Below, piece after piece: positions 51,179-59,687 of a stretch of DNA of 64,000 nucleotides. Origin of the DNA: Ruminococcus sp. (GTDB lineage Bacteria > Bacillota > Clostridia > Lachnospirales > Lachnospiraceae); NCBI GenBank assembly GCA_020024635.1, contig JAHHTL010000004.1, positions 22,058 through 86,057 on the forward strand. Direction: 5' to 3'. The notes under the pieces are model-generated. The model saw nothing but the letters and a program-made list of their open reading frames with translations. It searched no databases and was not told where the DNA came from. Position numbers and translations under genes: made by a program. Every line of letters begins with the position of its first letter. The first letter of the stretch is position 1.

Positions 51179-52360
51179 ATGAGCAGATTTACATTGCCAA
51201 GAGACATTTATCACGGAAAAGGATGCTTAGAAGAATTAAAGAACCTCAAAGGAAAGAAGGCGATCCTTGTTGTAGGTGGAGGGTCTATGAAACGTCAGGG
51301 ATTTCTAGACAAAGCGGTAGGATATTTAAAAGAAGCTGGCATGGAAGTGCAGTTATTTGAAGGAGTAGAGCCAGATCCATCTGTAGAGACAGTTATGAAA
51401 GGTGCAGAGGCTATGCGTGCGTTTGAACCAGATTGGATTGTTGCCATGGGTGGAGGATCTCCGATTGATGCTGCAAAGGCAATGTGGGCATTTTACGAAT
51501 ATCCTGATGTGACATTTGAAGATCTTTGTATTCCATTTAATTTCCCTAAGTTAAGACAAAAAGCGAAATTTGCAGCTATTCCATCCACATCTGGAACAGC
51601 AACAGAAGTGACAGCTTTTTCAGTTATTACAGATTATGCTAAAGGAATTAAATATCCACTTGCTGATTTTGAAATTACGCCAGATGTTGCAATTGTTGAT
51701 TCTGAATTAGTAGAAGCACTTCCTGCAAATCAGGTTGCATACACAGGTATGGATGCACTTACTCATGCGATTGAAGCTTATGTTTCTACATTAAATTGTG
51801 CATTCACCGATCCATTGGCGCTTCAGGCAATTGAAATGGTGTTTGATTATCTTCCATCTTCCTATGCTGGAAATCAAGACGCAAGAGAAAAGATGCATAC
51901 AGCACAATGTCTTGCAGGTATGGCATTTTCTAATGCATTACTTGGTATCGTACATTCTATGGCTCACAAAACAGGTGCAGCATTCTCAACAGGACATATT
52001 ACACATGGACTTGCAAATGCAATGTATCTTCCATATGTAATTCGTTACAATGCAAAAGATCCAGTTGCTGCAAAACGTTATGCAGAAATCGCGCGAAGAG
52101 TTGGTCTTGAAGGAACATCTGAACAAGCATTGATCAATAGTCTTTGTAAGAAGATTGATCATTTCAATGATGTTTTGAACATTCCACATACGTTAAAAGA
52201 GTTTGGTATTGATGAGAATGAATTTAAAGAAAAAATTTCTAACATCTCTGAACTTGCAGTTGGTGATGCATGTACAGGTTCAAATCCAAGAAGCATTACT
52301 CCGGCTGAAATGGAAAGATTATTTACATGTGTTTATTATGGAAAAGAAGTAGATTTCTAA
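51179..52360 (+). CDS. Iron-containing alcohol dehydrogenase
   Basis: A 393-residue group III alcohol dehydrogenase, probably NAD(P)H-dependent aldehyde or butanal reduction. It has the nucleotide motif A-M-G-G-G-S-P-I-D-A-A-K-A, I-P-S-T-S-G-T-A-T-E and the metal-site histidines in M-D-A-L-T-H-A-I-E and G-I-V-H-S-M-A-H, plus H-I-T-H-G. Rex control would turn it on when NADH is high, as a reductant sink. Substrate not determinable. Confidence 0.92.
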   Translation: MSRFTLPRDIYHGKGCLEELKNLKGKKAILVVGGGSMKRQGFLDKAVGYLKEAGMEVQLFEGVEPDPSVETVMKGAEAMRAFEPDWIVAMGGGSPIDAAKAMWAFYEYPDVTFEDLCIPFNFPKLRQKAKFAAIPSTSGTATEVTAFSVITDYAKGIKYPLADFEITPDVAIVDSELVEALPANQVAYTGMDALTHAIEAYVSTLNCAFTDPLALQAIEMVFDYLPSSYAGNQDAREKMHTAQCLAGMAFSNALLGIVHSMAHKTGAAFSTGHITHGLANAMYLPYVIRYNAKDPVAAKRYAEIARRVGLEGTSEQALINSLCKKIDHFNDVLNIPHTLKEFGIDENEFKEKISNISELAVGDACTGSNPRSITPAEMERLFTCVYYGKEVDF

Positions 52361-52383
52361 ATGAATTAATCAAGTAGAATAAA

Positions 52384-52426
52384 AAATCAAAAAGAGGCAG
52401 GCTTGTTTACCTGCCTCTTGATTTTC
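52384..52426 (+). terminator. Terminator after the alcohol dehydrogenase gene
   Basis: AGAGGCAGG pairs with CCTGCCTCT, extended by AATCA/TGATT outside a small bulge, and followed by TTTTC. Confidence 0.85.
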
Positions 52427-52440
52427 GTCTGATTCGACGC

Positions 52441-52469
52441 TTGTCTTTCCATATAAATTAAGGTATTAT
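52441..52469 (+). promoter_or_regulatory. Promoter of nfnA-nfnB
   Basis: TTGTCT (52441-52446) and TATTAT (52464-52469) with a 17-base spacer. A lone GTTAACA half-site follows at 52471; it lacks a partner and I do not call a Rex site. Confidence 0.6.
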
Positions 52470-52503
52470 AGTTAACAGGTAAGAAATTACAAGGAGGACT
52501 AAC

Positions 52504-53406
52504 ATGTACAAGATAATTAAAGCAGAAAAGCTGGCAGATAAGATTTATCTTATGGATGTAGAAGCACCAAGGGTTGCGAAACATTGTCAGCCAGGTCAGT
52601 TTGTGATCGTAAAAATGGATGAAAAAGGAGAGAGAATTCCACTTACGATTTGTGATTATGATAGAGAAGCAGGGACAATCTCTATTGTATTTCAGGAGGT
52701 AGGAGCATCTACGATTAAGATGGCGGATCTTAAAGAAGGAGATTCATTCCGTGACTTTGTTGGACCACTTGGATGTCCATCAGATCTTGTTTACGAAGAT
52801 ATTGAAGCGTTAAAAAAGAAAAATATTTTATTTGTAGCAGGGGGTGTTGGTGCAGCGCCAGTGTATCCACAAGTGAAATGGCTTCATGAAAGAGGAATTT
52901 CGGCAGATGTTATTGTAGGATCAAAAACAAAGGATATGTTAATTCTTGAAAAAGAATTAGAAGCTGTTGCAGGTAATCTTTATGTTACCACAGATGACGG
53001 ATCTTATGGCCGATCAGGTATGGTGACAAAAGTAATAGAAGATTTGGTAGAAAAAGAGGGAAAACACTACGATCACTGTGTTGCCATTGGACCTATGATC
53101 ATGATGAAGTTTGTATCTCTTATGACTAAAAAACTGGAGATTCCAACCATTGTAAGTATGAACCCAATTATGGTTGATGGAACAGGGATGTGTGGCGCAT
53201 GTCGTCTTCAAGTAGGAGATGAAATTAAATTTGCATGTGTAGATGGACCAGAATTTAATGGTCATTTGGTTGATTTTGATCAGGCAATGGCAAGAATGCA
53301 GATGTATAAAAGTGAAGAGGGCCGTGCTCTTTTAAAACTCCAAGAAGGAAAGACACATCATGGACATGATGGAAAAGGATGCGGTCATGATGGAGGTGAC
53401 AAATAA
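52504..53406 (+). CDS. nfnA: NADH-dependent ferredoxin:NADP+ oxidoreductase, small subunit NfnA
   Basis: NfnAB bifurcates electrons from NADPH to ferredoxin and NAD+ (or runs in reverse). This 300-residue subunit binds FAD and NAD(H), with F-V-A-G-G-V-G-A-A-P (110-119) and a [2Fe-2S] motif D-G-T-G-M-C-G-A-C...C-V-D-G-P (Cys230, Cys233, Cys245). The C-terminus has an odd Gly/His-rich tail (285-300, five His and one Cys in sixteen residues). Its stop overlaps the start of nfnB by one base. Confidence 0.9.
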   Translation: MYKIIKAEKLADKIYLMDVEAPRVAKHCQPGQFVIVKMDEKGERIPLTICDYDREAGTISIVFQEVGASTIKMADLKEGDSFRDFVGPLGCPSDLVYEDIEALKKKNILFVAGGVGAAPVYPQVKWLHERGISADVIVGSKTKDMLILEKELEAVAGNLYVTTDDGSYGRSGMVTKVIEDLVEKEGKHYDHCVAIGPMIMMKFVSLMTKKLEIPTIVSMNPIMVDGTGMCGACRLQVGDEIKFACVDGPEFNGHLVDFDQAMARMQMYKSEEGRALLKLQEGKTHHGHDGKGCGHDGGDK

Positions 53407-54794
53407 TGGCGAATGTATTAGAAAGAGTACCAGTAAGAGAGCAGGATCCAAAAGTACGTGCTACAAATTTTGAAGAGGTATGTCTTGGATATAGTAAAGA
53501 AGAGGCAATGGAAGAAGCTACAAGATGTCTCAATTGCAAAAATGCAAAATGTATCAAAGGATGTCCTGTGTCTATTAATATTCCTGCATTTATTAACGAA
53601 GTAAAAGAAGGAAATATTGAAGAAGCATATAAAATTATCGGTCAGTCATCCGCACTTCCGGCAATCTGCGGTCGTGTATGTCCTCAAGAGTCACAGTGTG
53701 AGGGACAGTGTATTCGTGGAATTAAAGGTGAACCAATTTCCATTGGAAAACTAGAGCGATTTGTTGCGGACTATGCATTGGAAAATGATATTAAGCCAGA
53801 GGGTGCAAAGACAACAAATGGTCACAAAGTTGCGGTTATCGGTTCTGGTCCATCCGGACTTACTTGTGCAGGTGATCTTGCAAAATTAGGATATGATGTT
53901 ACTGTTTTTGAAGCGCTTCACGAATTAGGTGGAGTGTTGGTTTACGGAATTCCAGAATTCCGTCTTCCAAAGCAAAAGATTGTTGCAAAAGAAATCGAAA
54001 AAGTAAAAGAGCTTGGTGTTAAATTTGAGGAAAATGTTGTGATTGGTAGATCTACAACCATTGACCAGTTGATTGAAGAAGAAAATTTTGAAGCAGTATT
54101 TATTGGGTCTGGTGCAGGACTTCCTATGTTCATGGGCATTCCAGGAGAAAATGCCAATGGAGTATTTTCTGCAAATGAGTACCTGACAAGAAGCAATCTT
54201 ATGAAGGCTTTCGATGATAGTTTTGATACTCCAATTGTTGCTGGAAAGAAAGTGGCTGTGATTGGTGGTGGAAACGTTGCAATGGATGCAGCTAGAACAG
54301 CTCTTCGTTTGGGAGCAGAAGTTCATGTTGTTTATAGACGTAGTGAAGCAGAACTTCCAGCAAGAGCAGAAGAAGTGCATCACGCAAAAGAAGAGGGTGT
54401 TATATTTGATTTGCTTACAAATCCTAAAGAAATCCTTGTGGATGAAAAAGGATATGTAAAGGGAATGAAAGTAGTGAAAATGGAATTAGGGGAGCCAGAT
54501 GCATCCGGAAGAAGACGCCCAGTAGAGATTGAAGGTTCGGAATATGACATAGAACTGGATACTGTGATCATGTCTCTTGGAACATCACCAAACCCATTAA
54601 TCGCTTCTACGACAGAAGGACTTGAAGTGAACAAGAGAAGATGTATCGTTGCAGACGATGAGAATGGACAAACATCAAAAGCAGCTGTATTCGCCGGTGG
54701 AGATGCTGTAACAGGCGCCGCAACGGTTATTCTTGCAATGGGCGCAGGAAAAGCAGGAGCGAAGGGAATTCACGAGTACTTAAGCAACAAATAA
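53406..54794 (+). CDS. nfnB: NADH-dependent ferredoxin:NADP+ oxidoreductase, large subunit NfnB
   Basis: A 462-residue subunit carrying the bifurcating FAD, two iron-sulfur clusters and the NADPH site. Cysteines 41, 44, 49 and 53 (C-L-N-C-K-N-A-K-C-I-K-G-C) and C-G-R-V-C-P-Q-E-S-Q-C-E-G-Q-C hold the clusters; G-S-G-P-S-G-L-T-C-A and G-G-G-N-V-A-M-D-A-A are the dinucleotide motifs. It resembles the small subunit of glutamate synthase, but the nfnA partner directly upstream identifies it as Nfn. Confidence 0.9.
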   Translation: MANVLERVPVREQDPKVRATNFEEVCLGYSKEEAMEEATRCLNCKNAKCIKGCPVSINIPAFINEVKEGNIEEAYKIIGQSSALPAICGRVCPQESQCEGQCIRGIKGEPISIGKLERFVADYALENDIKPEGAKTTNGHKVAVIGSGPSGLTCAGDLAKLGYDVTVFEALHELGGVLVYGIPEFRLPKQKIVAKEIEKVKELGVKFEENVVIGRSTTIDQLIEEENFEAVFIGSGAGLPMFMGIPGENANGVFSANEYLTRSNLMKAFDDSFDTPIVAGKKVAVIGGGNVAMDAARTALRLGAEVHVVYRRSEAELPARAEEVHHAKEEGVIFDLLTNPKEILVDEKGYVKGMKVVKMELGEPDASGRRRPVEIEGSEYDIELDTVIMSLGTSPNPLIASTTEGLEVNKRRCIVADDENGQTSKAAVFAGGDAVTGAATVILAMGAGKAGAKGIHEYLSNK

Positions 54795-54800
54795 TTTTAG

Positions 54801-54851
54801 AAAATGAAAGAGACATAGCAAAGAGAAAATCTGCTATGTCTCTTTCATTTT
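54801..54851 (+). terminator. Terminator after nfnAB
   Basis: A perfect 20-bp inverted repeat (54801-54820 with 54832-54851, 11-base loop) with A and T ends; it could act on both strands. Confidence 0.88.
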
Positions 54852-54863
54852 GTCTGTTTTCTA

Positions 54864-54872
54864 TGGTATAAT
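54864..54872 (+). promoter_or_regulatory. Extended -10 promoter of rlmH
   Basis: TGGTATAAT gives an extended -10 (TG-n-TATAAT) with only a weak -35 (TTCATT at 54844-54849, inside the preceding terminator). Confidence 0.5.
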
Positions 54873-54902
54873 GAAACAAATATAAAGAGTAGGAGATCAG
54901 TG

Positions 54903-55382
54903 ATGAAAATAACCATACTTACAGTTGGAAAGATCAAAGAAAAGTATTTAAAGGATGCCATTGCCGAATACTCCAAAAGACTTACAAAATACTGTAAATT
55001 AGAGATCATAGAGGTTGCAGATGAAAAGACCCCAGATCAGGCAAGTGAAGTTGTTGAAGAAAATATTCGAAGAAAAGAAGGAGAGCGTTTACTTAAGTAC
55101 ATAAAAGAGGATGCCTATGTAATTACACTTGAAATTGAAGGAAAACTCCTTACATCAGAAGAACTATCCCAAAAGATCGATCAGTTAGGAATCAATGGAA
55201 CCAGTCATATAATTTTTGTGATTGGCGGATCTATAGGGTTGGGAAAAGAAGTATTGCATCGTTCGAATTATGCACTTAGTTTCTCTAAAATGACGTTCCC
55301 CCATCAACTTATGAGGGTAATCTTATTAGAACAGATCTATCGATGCTATCGAATCATACAGGGAGAACCTTACCATAAGTAA
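54903..55382 (+). CDS. rlmH: 23S rRNA (pseudouridine(1915)-N(3))-methyltransferase
   Basis: It methylates pseudouridine 1915 in helix 69. Starting at ATG 54903 gives 159 residues, the usual length; the GTG at 54900 is in frame but closer to the GGAG. The SPOUT knot is visible in F-V-I-G-G-S-I-G-L-G and S-K-M-T-F-P-H-Q-L-M-R, ending Q-G-E-P-Y-H-K. Confidence 0.95.
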   Translation: MKITILTVGKIKEKYLKDAIAEYSKRLTKYCKLEIIEVADEKTPDQASEVVEENIRRKEGERLLKYIKEDAYVITLEIEGKLLTSEELSQKIDQLGINGTSHIIFVIGGSIGLGKEVLHRSNYALSFSKMTFPHQLMRVILLEQIYRCYRIIQGEPYHK

Positions 55383-55512
55383 ATACTTTCATTTAACTGT
55401 AACATGACTTTAGACGATGAACTAAGATAAGTTGGGAGGGATGTGTTTCACAAAGGAAGTTGAAAATGCACCAAATGTACTTGGTGATTCCAGTGTAAAA
55501 AAGGAGGCGACT

Positions 55513-56571
55513 ATGAAAAAAAAGGCAGTATTAAAATCCATTGTCTACATTTTTCTTGCTTTTCTTCTCGCTGTGATTGTATTTCTAGGAGTGCTTACGA
55601 TTCGAGAATACAGACCAGATGCAGTTGAAAAATTGAACGTTCAATCCATGGAGCAAACATTAGAAAAAGGAGAAGTATTTACCATTCTATCTTATAATAC
55701 CGGATACGCAGGACTTGGAAAGGACGAAGATTTTTTCATGGATGGTGGAAAAAACGTACAACCAGAGACAAAGCAGATGGTGGAGACAAATTTAGAAGGT
55801 ATTACAAACATCCTAAAAGAGGAGGCGGCGGATATTTATTTCCTGCAAGAAGTAGATGTGCATTCAAAAAGATCGTATTACATAAACCAGCAGAAGTATT
55901 ATGAAGATGCGCTGAACATGCCAGGAAATTTTGCATGCAATTTCAAATGTGATTTTGTTCCATATCCATTACCGCCAATTGGAAAAGTAACAAGTGGACT
56001 TGTTACAATGACAGAATATAAAGTAACCGACGCATCAAGGATTGCTCTTCCGGAATCTTTTAAGTGGCCAATAAAAACTTGTAATTTAAAACGTTGCATG
56101 TTAGAAGAGAGAATTCCCGTTCAAGGAACAGACAAAGAACTTGTTTTAATTAACTTTCATTTAGAAGCCTATGATAGTGGGAAGGGAAAGATTGCACAAA
56201 GCAACATGCTTGCAAAAAAACTAAAAGAGGAATATGAAAAAGGGAATTATGTAATTGCGGGTGGAGATTTCAACCAGACGTTTGAAGGAATGGATACTTA
56301 TCCGATCCATGATCAAGGCAGTTGGGTTCCAGGAAAAGTTAGTGCGGATGAACTGGAAGAAGGATTTTCATTTGCAGTATCCGACAATGCACCAACTTGT
56401 CGCTTGTTGAATAGTTCTTATAGTGGAAATTATGAAGAAACACAAGTTTATGTTATTGATGGATTTATTGTGTCAGACAATATAGAAGTAGTGAACGTGG
56501 AAAATATTGATACCCAATTTGAATTTACGGATCATCAGCCAGTGAAATTAAAGGTCAAATTAAAGGAATAA
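55513..56571 (+). CDS. Membrane-anchored endonuclease/exonuclease/phosphatase family protein
   Basis: A 352-residue protein with an N-terminal membrane anchor (about 8-30) and an extracytoplasmic EEP-fold hydrolase domain. Fold motifs are I-L-S-Y-N-T-G-Y, Y-F-L-Q-E-V-D, G-G-D-F-N-Q-T-F and T-D-H-Q-P-V, with the metal-binding Glu and catalytic Asp/His. The substrate (nucleic acid, phospholipid or phosphosugar) is open. AAAAGGAGG sets the start at 55513; the frame is open back to 55432 without a ribosome site. Confidence 0.85.
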   Translation: MKKKAVLKSIVYIFLAFLLAVIVFLGVLTIREYRPDAVEKLNVQSMEQTLEKGEVFTILSYNTGYAGLGKDEDFFMDGGKNVQPETKQMVETNLEGITNILKEEAADIYFLQEVDVHSKRSYYINQQKYYEDALNMPGNFACNFKCDFVPYPLPPIGKVTSGLVTMTEYKVTDASRIALPESFKWPIKTCNLKRCMLEERIPVQGTDKELVLINFHLEAYDSGKGKIAQSNMLAKKLKEEYEKGNYVIAGGDFNQTFEGMDTYPIHDQGSWVPGKVSADELEEGFSFAVSDNAPTCRLLNSSYSGNYEETQVYVIDGFIVSDNIEVVNVENIDTQFEFTDHQPVKLKVKLKE

Positions 56572-56628
56572 GTTACATTTTGAATAGGACAAGGGAACGG
56601 AACATATACTTTCTTAAAGGAAGTATGT

Positions 56629-56925
56629 GTGGCGGTATTCAGAATGAAAGACTTGGAACATAAAGGTTTAAAAGAAAAGCTAACGACTGCTGCCGGCATG
56701 CCAAAAGACGTAGTGCAAGGCGCAGTCGTTGTTACGCTTATCGGCAATGAAGAAGTTTGCATAGAAAATTATAGACGCATTATAGAATATACAAATGATA
56801 CAATACGCGTACAGGCAAAAAAAAGACAAATCAGAATTTCGGGAAAACAACTTCAGATCGAGTATTACACGAATGATGAGATGAAGATCACGGGTAAGAT
56901 TGATTCTCTTGAATATTGTAAGTGA
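56629..56925 (+). CDS. yqfC: Sporulation protein YqfC
   Basis: A 98-residue protein of the YabP/YqfC family, needed or expressed during mother-cell sporulation in Bacillus. Motifs include G-N-E-E-V-C-I-E-N-Y-R-R-I-I-E-Y and the C-terminal I-T-G-K-I. The start is GTG 56629, 6 bases after AAAGGAAG; ATG 56644 is too distant. yqfD follows after 9 bases. Confidence 0.9.
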   Translation: MAVFRMKDLEHKGLKEKLTTAAGMPKDVVQGAVVVTLIGNEEVCIENYRRIIEYTNDTIRVQAKKRQIRISGKQLQIEYYTNDEMKITGKIDSLEYCK

Positions 56926-56934
56926 GGTAGAACG

Positions 56935-58182
56935 TTGATAGCATGTTTGATTCATTTTCTGAAAGGCTACGTAACAATTCGGGTAGAAGGGGATTCGCCG
57001 GAGCGTTTTATTAACTTGTGCGCATTCCATAAAATTTATATGTGGGGACTTGTGCCATCGCAGCAGTCCTATCTGATGAATATGGAGATAAAAGATTTTC
57101 GAAAAATAAAGCCGTTTGTGAAAAAAACGCATACAAGAATAAGGATTATAAAACGAATTGGTTTTCCTTTTTTTTTACAACGGTATCAAAAAAGAAAATT
57201 ATTCTTTATAGGTGCTTTATTGTGTATAATTGTCTTATTTAGTTTATCAAGTCGAATTTGGGATATTCAATTTGAAGGAAATGATAAGTGGACAGAGGAT
57301 GTTCTTATGGATTTTTTGAAATCAAAAGATGTAACACCTGCAATGGCACGCAAAAAAGTAAATTGTGAAAAGATTGTAAAAGAGATAAGAAAAGAGTATG
57401 ATGATATTGTTTGGGTTTCGGCTTCATTGACGGGATGCGTTTTAAAGATTCATATCAAAGAAAACGACGATACCTTTCAAAAAAAGCAGGAAGATGAACA
57501 GAGACCACAAGATTTAGTTGCAACAAAAGATGGTGTGATTACAAATATCATTACACGAAAAGGCACCCCTTGTGTGCATGTGGGCGATCGCGTATCAAAA
57601 GGAGATATTCTTGTGTCTGGAAAAATAGATATTATCAATGACTCTCAGGAAGTCATCGGGCATCGTTATCTAAGTGCTGACGCAGATGTTTATGCAAATA
57701 CCAAAATTCAATATGAAGATACTGTTGAGCAAAAAGGCTTTCGTAAACAATACAAAGATCAAATAAGAGGGCGCCTTTCGGTAAGAGTTGGAAATCATCT
57801 TTTGAAAATTGGTACTTTAAAACATCATTTCCAGACGTGGGATGGTTTTTCAAAAGAAAAGATTTTAAAACTCGGAGAGAATTTTAAATTACCCATCTCT
57901 GTTGGGTATGAAGTCATAAGACCTTATGAGGAAAAAACATATGTACGATCAAAAAAGGAAATACAAGAAGAACTAAGTATGAATTATGCACTTTTTTCAA
58001 AAGAATTGGAAGAAAAAGGTGTTCAAATTCGAAAAAAAGATGTTAAAATACATATGTATGAAAATACAGCGTCTGCCAAAGGGATTCTTTATTTAAATGA
58101 AAAGATTGCGAAAAAAGTAGATACAAACGTTTTAGAAATAGAAGGAGATAAACTAGATGGGGCTAGCAGAAATAATGATTGA
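56935..58182 (+). CDS. yqfD: Sporulation protein YqfD
   Basis: A 415-residue protein with one membrane segment near 89-108 and an extracytoplasmic beta-rich part holding G-C-V-L-K-I-H-I-K-E and V-H-V-G-D-R-V-S-K-G-D-I-L-V-S-G. Bacillus YqfD is a sigma-E-dependent sporulation protein. It starts at TTG 56935, 4 bases after GAGGTAG; no in-frame ATG is close. Overlaps phoH by 26 bases. Confidence 0.9.
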   Translation: MIACLIHFLKGYVTIRVEGDSPERFINLCAFHKIYMWGLVPSQQSYLMNMEIKDFRKIKPFVKKTHTRIRIIKRIGFPFFLQRYQKRKLFFIGALLCIIVLFSLSSRIWDIQFEGNDKWTEDVLMDFLKSKDVTPAMARKKVNCEKIVKEIRKEYDDIVWVSASLTGCVLKIHIKENDDTFQKKQEDEQRPQDLVATKDGVITNIITRKGTPCVHVGDRVSKGDILVSGKIDIINDSQEVIGHRYLSADADVYANTKIQYEDTVEQKGFRKQYKDQIRGRLSVRVGNHLLKIGTLKHHFQTWDGFSKEKILKLGENFKLPISVGYEVIRPYEEKTYVRSKKEIQEELSMNYALFSKELEEKGVQIRKKDVKIHMYENTASAKGILYLNEKIAKKVDTNVLEIEGDKLDGASRNND

Positions 58183-59170
58183 ATTACCAGCTGAACATGA
58201 AAAGAATGTGTTTGGTCAGTTTGATGCATATGCAAAAAAAATTGAAAAAAGCTTTCGTGTTACATTGATTGCAAGAAATGGAACGACAAAGATTTTGGGG
58301 GAGGTAGAAGGTGCAGAAAAAGCCAAACGAGTGATTGAGCAATTATCTGAACTTTCCAGACGTGGAAATGTCATTACAGAGCAAAATGTTGACTATGCCA
58401 TTTCTCTTGTTTACGAAGACAAAGAAGAGGGAATTGTAGAGATTGACAAAGAATTGATTTGCTACACGCTTCAAGGAAAACCAATCAAACCCAAAACATT
58501 AGGGCAAAAGAAATATGTGGATGCGATTCGAAATGGTATGATTACATTTGGTCTTGGTCCGGCAGGAACAGGTAAAACCTATCTTGCCATGGCAATGGCT
58601 ATTACAGCATTTAAAAATAATGAAGTAAGTAGAATTATTCTCACCCGTCCTGCCATTGAAGCTGGGGAAAAGTTAGGATTTCTTCCAGGAGATCTTCAAA
58701 GCAAGATTGACCCTTATCTTCGACCATTGTATGATGCATTGTACCAGATTATGGGAGCGGAAAGCTTTCTAAAGAATTCAGAAAAAGGATTGATTGAAGT
58801 GGCACCTCTTGCATATATGAGAGGGCGTACCTTGGATAATGCATTTATTATCTTAGATGAGGCGCAAAATACGACACCGGCACAGATGAAAATGTTTCTT
58901 ACGAGAATAGGGTTTGGAACCAAAGTTGTAATTACAGGAGATTCCACGCAAAAGGATCTTCCACAGGGAACTACATCTGGACTTGACGTAGCCATAAAGG
59001 TGGTAAAGAATATTGACGATATTCATATTTGTACTTTGACAAGTAAAGATGTTGTAAGACATCCACTTGTACAAAAAATCGTAAAAGCTTATGAAGAGTA
59101 CGAAAAAAAGAGTATTCGAGGATTGGAAAAAGGGAATACTAAAACAAAGGATAAGAGGAGAAGATCATGA
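58157..59170 (+). CDS. phoH: PhoH family ATPase
   Basis: A 337-residue cytoplasmic P-loop protein with an N-terminal KH-like region and the Walker A G-P-A-G-T-G-K-T-Y-L-A and Walker B F-I-I-L-D-E-A-Q-N. PhoH proteins may be RNA helicases or nucleases; its constant partner is ybeY in rRNA maturation. AAGGAGA precedes ATG 58157. Overlaps yqfD and ybeY. Confidence 0.93.
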   Translation: MGLAEIMIELPAEHEKNVFGQFDAYAKKIEKSFRVTLIARNGTTKILGEVEGAEKAKRVIEQLSELSRRGNVITEQNVDYAISLVYEDKEEGIVEIDKELICYTLQGKPIKPKTLGQKKYVDAIRNGMITFGLGPAGTGKTYLAMAMAITAFKNNEVSRIILTRPAIEAGEKLGFLPGDLQSKIDPYLRPLYDALYQIMGAESFLKNSEKGLIEVAPLAYMRGRTLDNAFIILDEAQNTTPAQMKMFLTRIGFGTKVVITGDSTQKDLPQGTTSGLDVAIKVVKNIDDIHICTLTSKDVVRHPLVQKIVKAYEEYEKKSIRGLEKGNTKTKDKRRRS

Positions 59171-59664
59171 GTTTATACATGGAAGAAGAAGGAGATATTA
59201 TCCTTCCGGTTGACACAGAACAGATTGCAAATCTTGTAATAGAAGCAGCACTAGAGTATGTAAAATGCCCATATGAAGCAGAAATCAATCTACTTCTTAC
59301 AGACAATGAAAATATCAAGGAAATGAACCGTACATTTCGTCAGATTGATCGCGCGACGGATGTACTTTCTTTTCCTATGGTGGATTATGAGAGTTCAGGA
59401 GATTTTTCCCATTTAGAAAATGGACCAGAAGATTATTTTAATCCAGAAACGGGAGAATTACTGCTTGGAGATATTGTGATTTCCAAAGAGAAAGTTTTGG
59501 AACAGGCGGAAGCGTATGGACATTCCCCGAAAAGAGAATATGCATTTTTGATTGCGCATAGTATGCTTCACTTATTTGGTTATGATCATATGGAGGAGCA
59601 AGAGCGATTAGAAATGGAACAAAAACAAAGAGAGATTCTCGAGCAAATTGAAATTACAAGATAA
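59167..59664 (+). CDS. ybeY: Endoribonuclease YbeY
   Basis: A 165-residue zinc metalloenzyme in 16S rRNA 3' end processing and ribosome quality control. The metal motif H-x3-H-x5-H is at His131, His135 and His141 (H-S-M-L-H-L-F-G-Y-D-H). The ATG overlaps the phoH stop by 4 bases. The usual neighbour era is absent; a flippase gene follows. Confidence 0.95.
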   Translation: MSLYMEEEGDIILPVDTEQIANLVIEAALEYVKCPYEAEINLLLTDNENIKEMNRTFRQIDRATDVLSFPMVDYESSGDFSHLENGPEDYFNPETGELLLGDIVISKEKVLEQAEAYGHSPKREYAFLIAHSMLHLFGYDHMEEQERLEMEQKQREILEQIEITR

Positions 59665-59687
59665 AATAAAACCTATGGAGGAAATTT

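Noticed and set aside
52470..52490. Second Rex site before nfnA
   Set aside because: Only one half-site (GTTAACA) is present; the partner position reads AAGGTAT.
56582..56610. Sigma-E-like promoter (GAATAGG, 14 bases, CATATACT) before yqfC
   Set aside because: The spacing is right and yqfC is sigma-E dependent in Bacillus, but the start site would fall within the ribosome site at 56616-56623, and the -35 has two mismatches.
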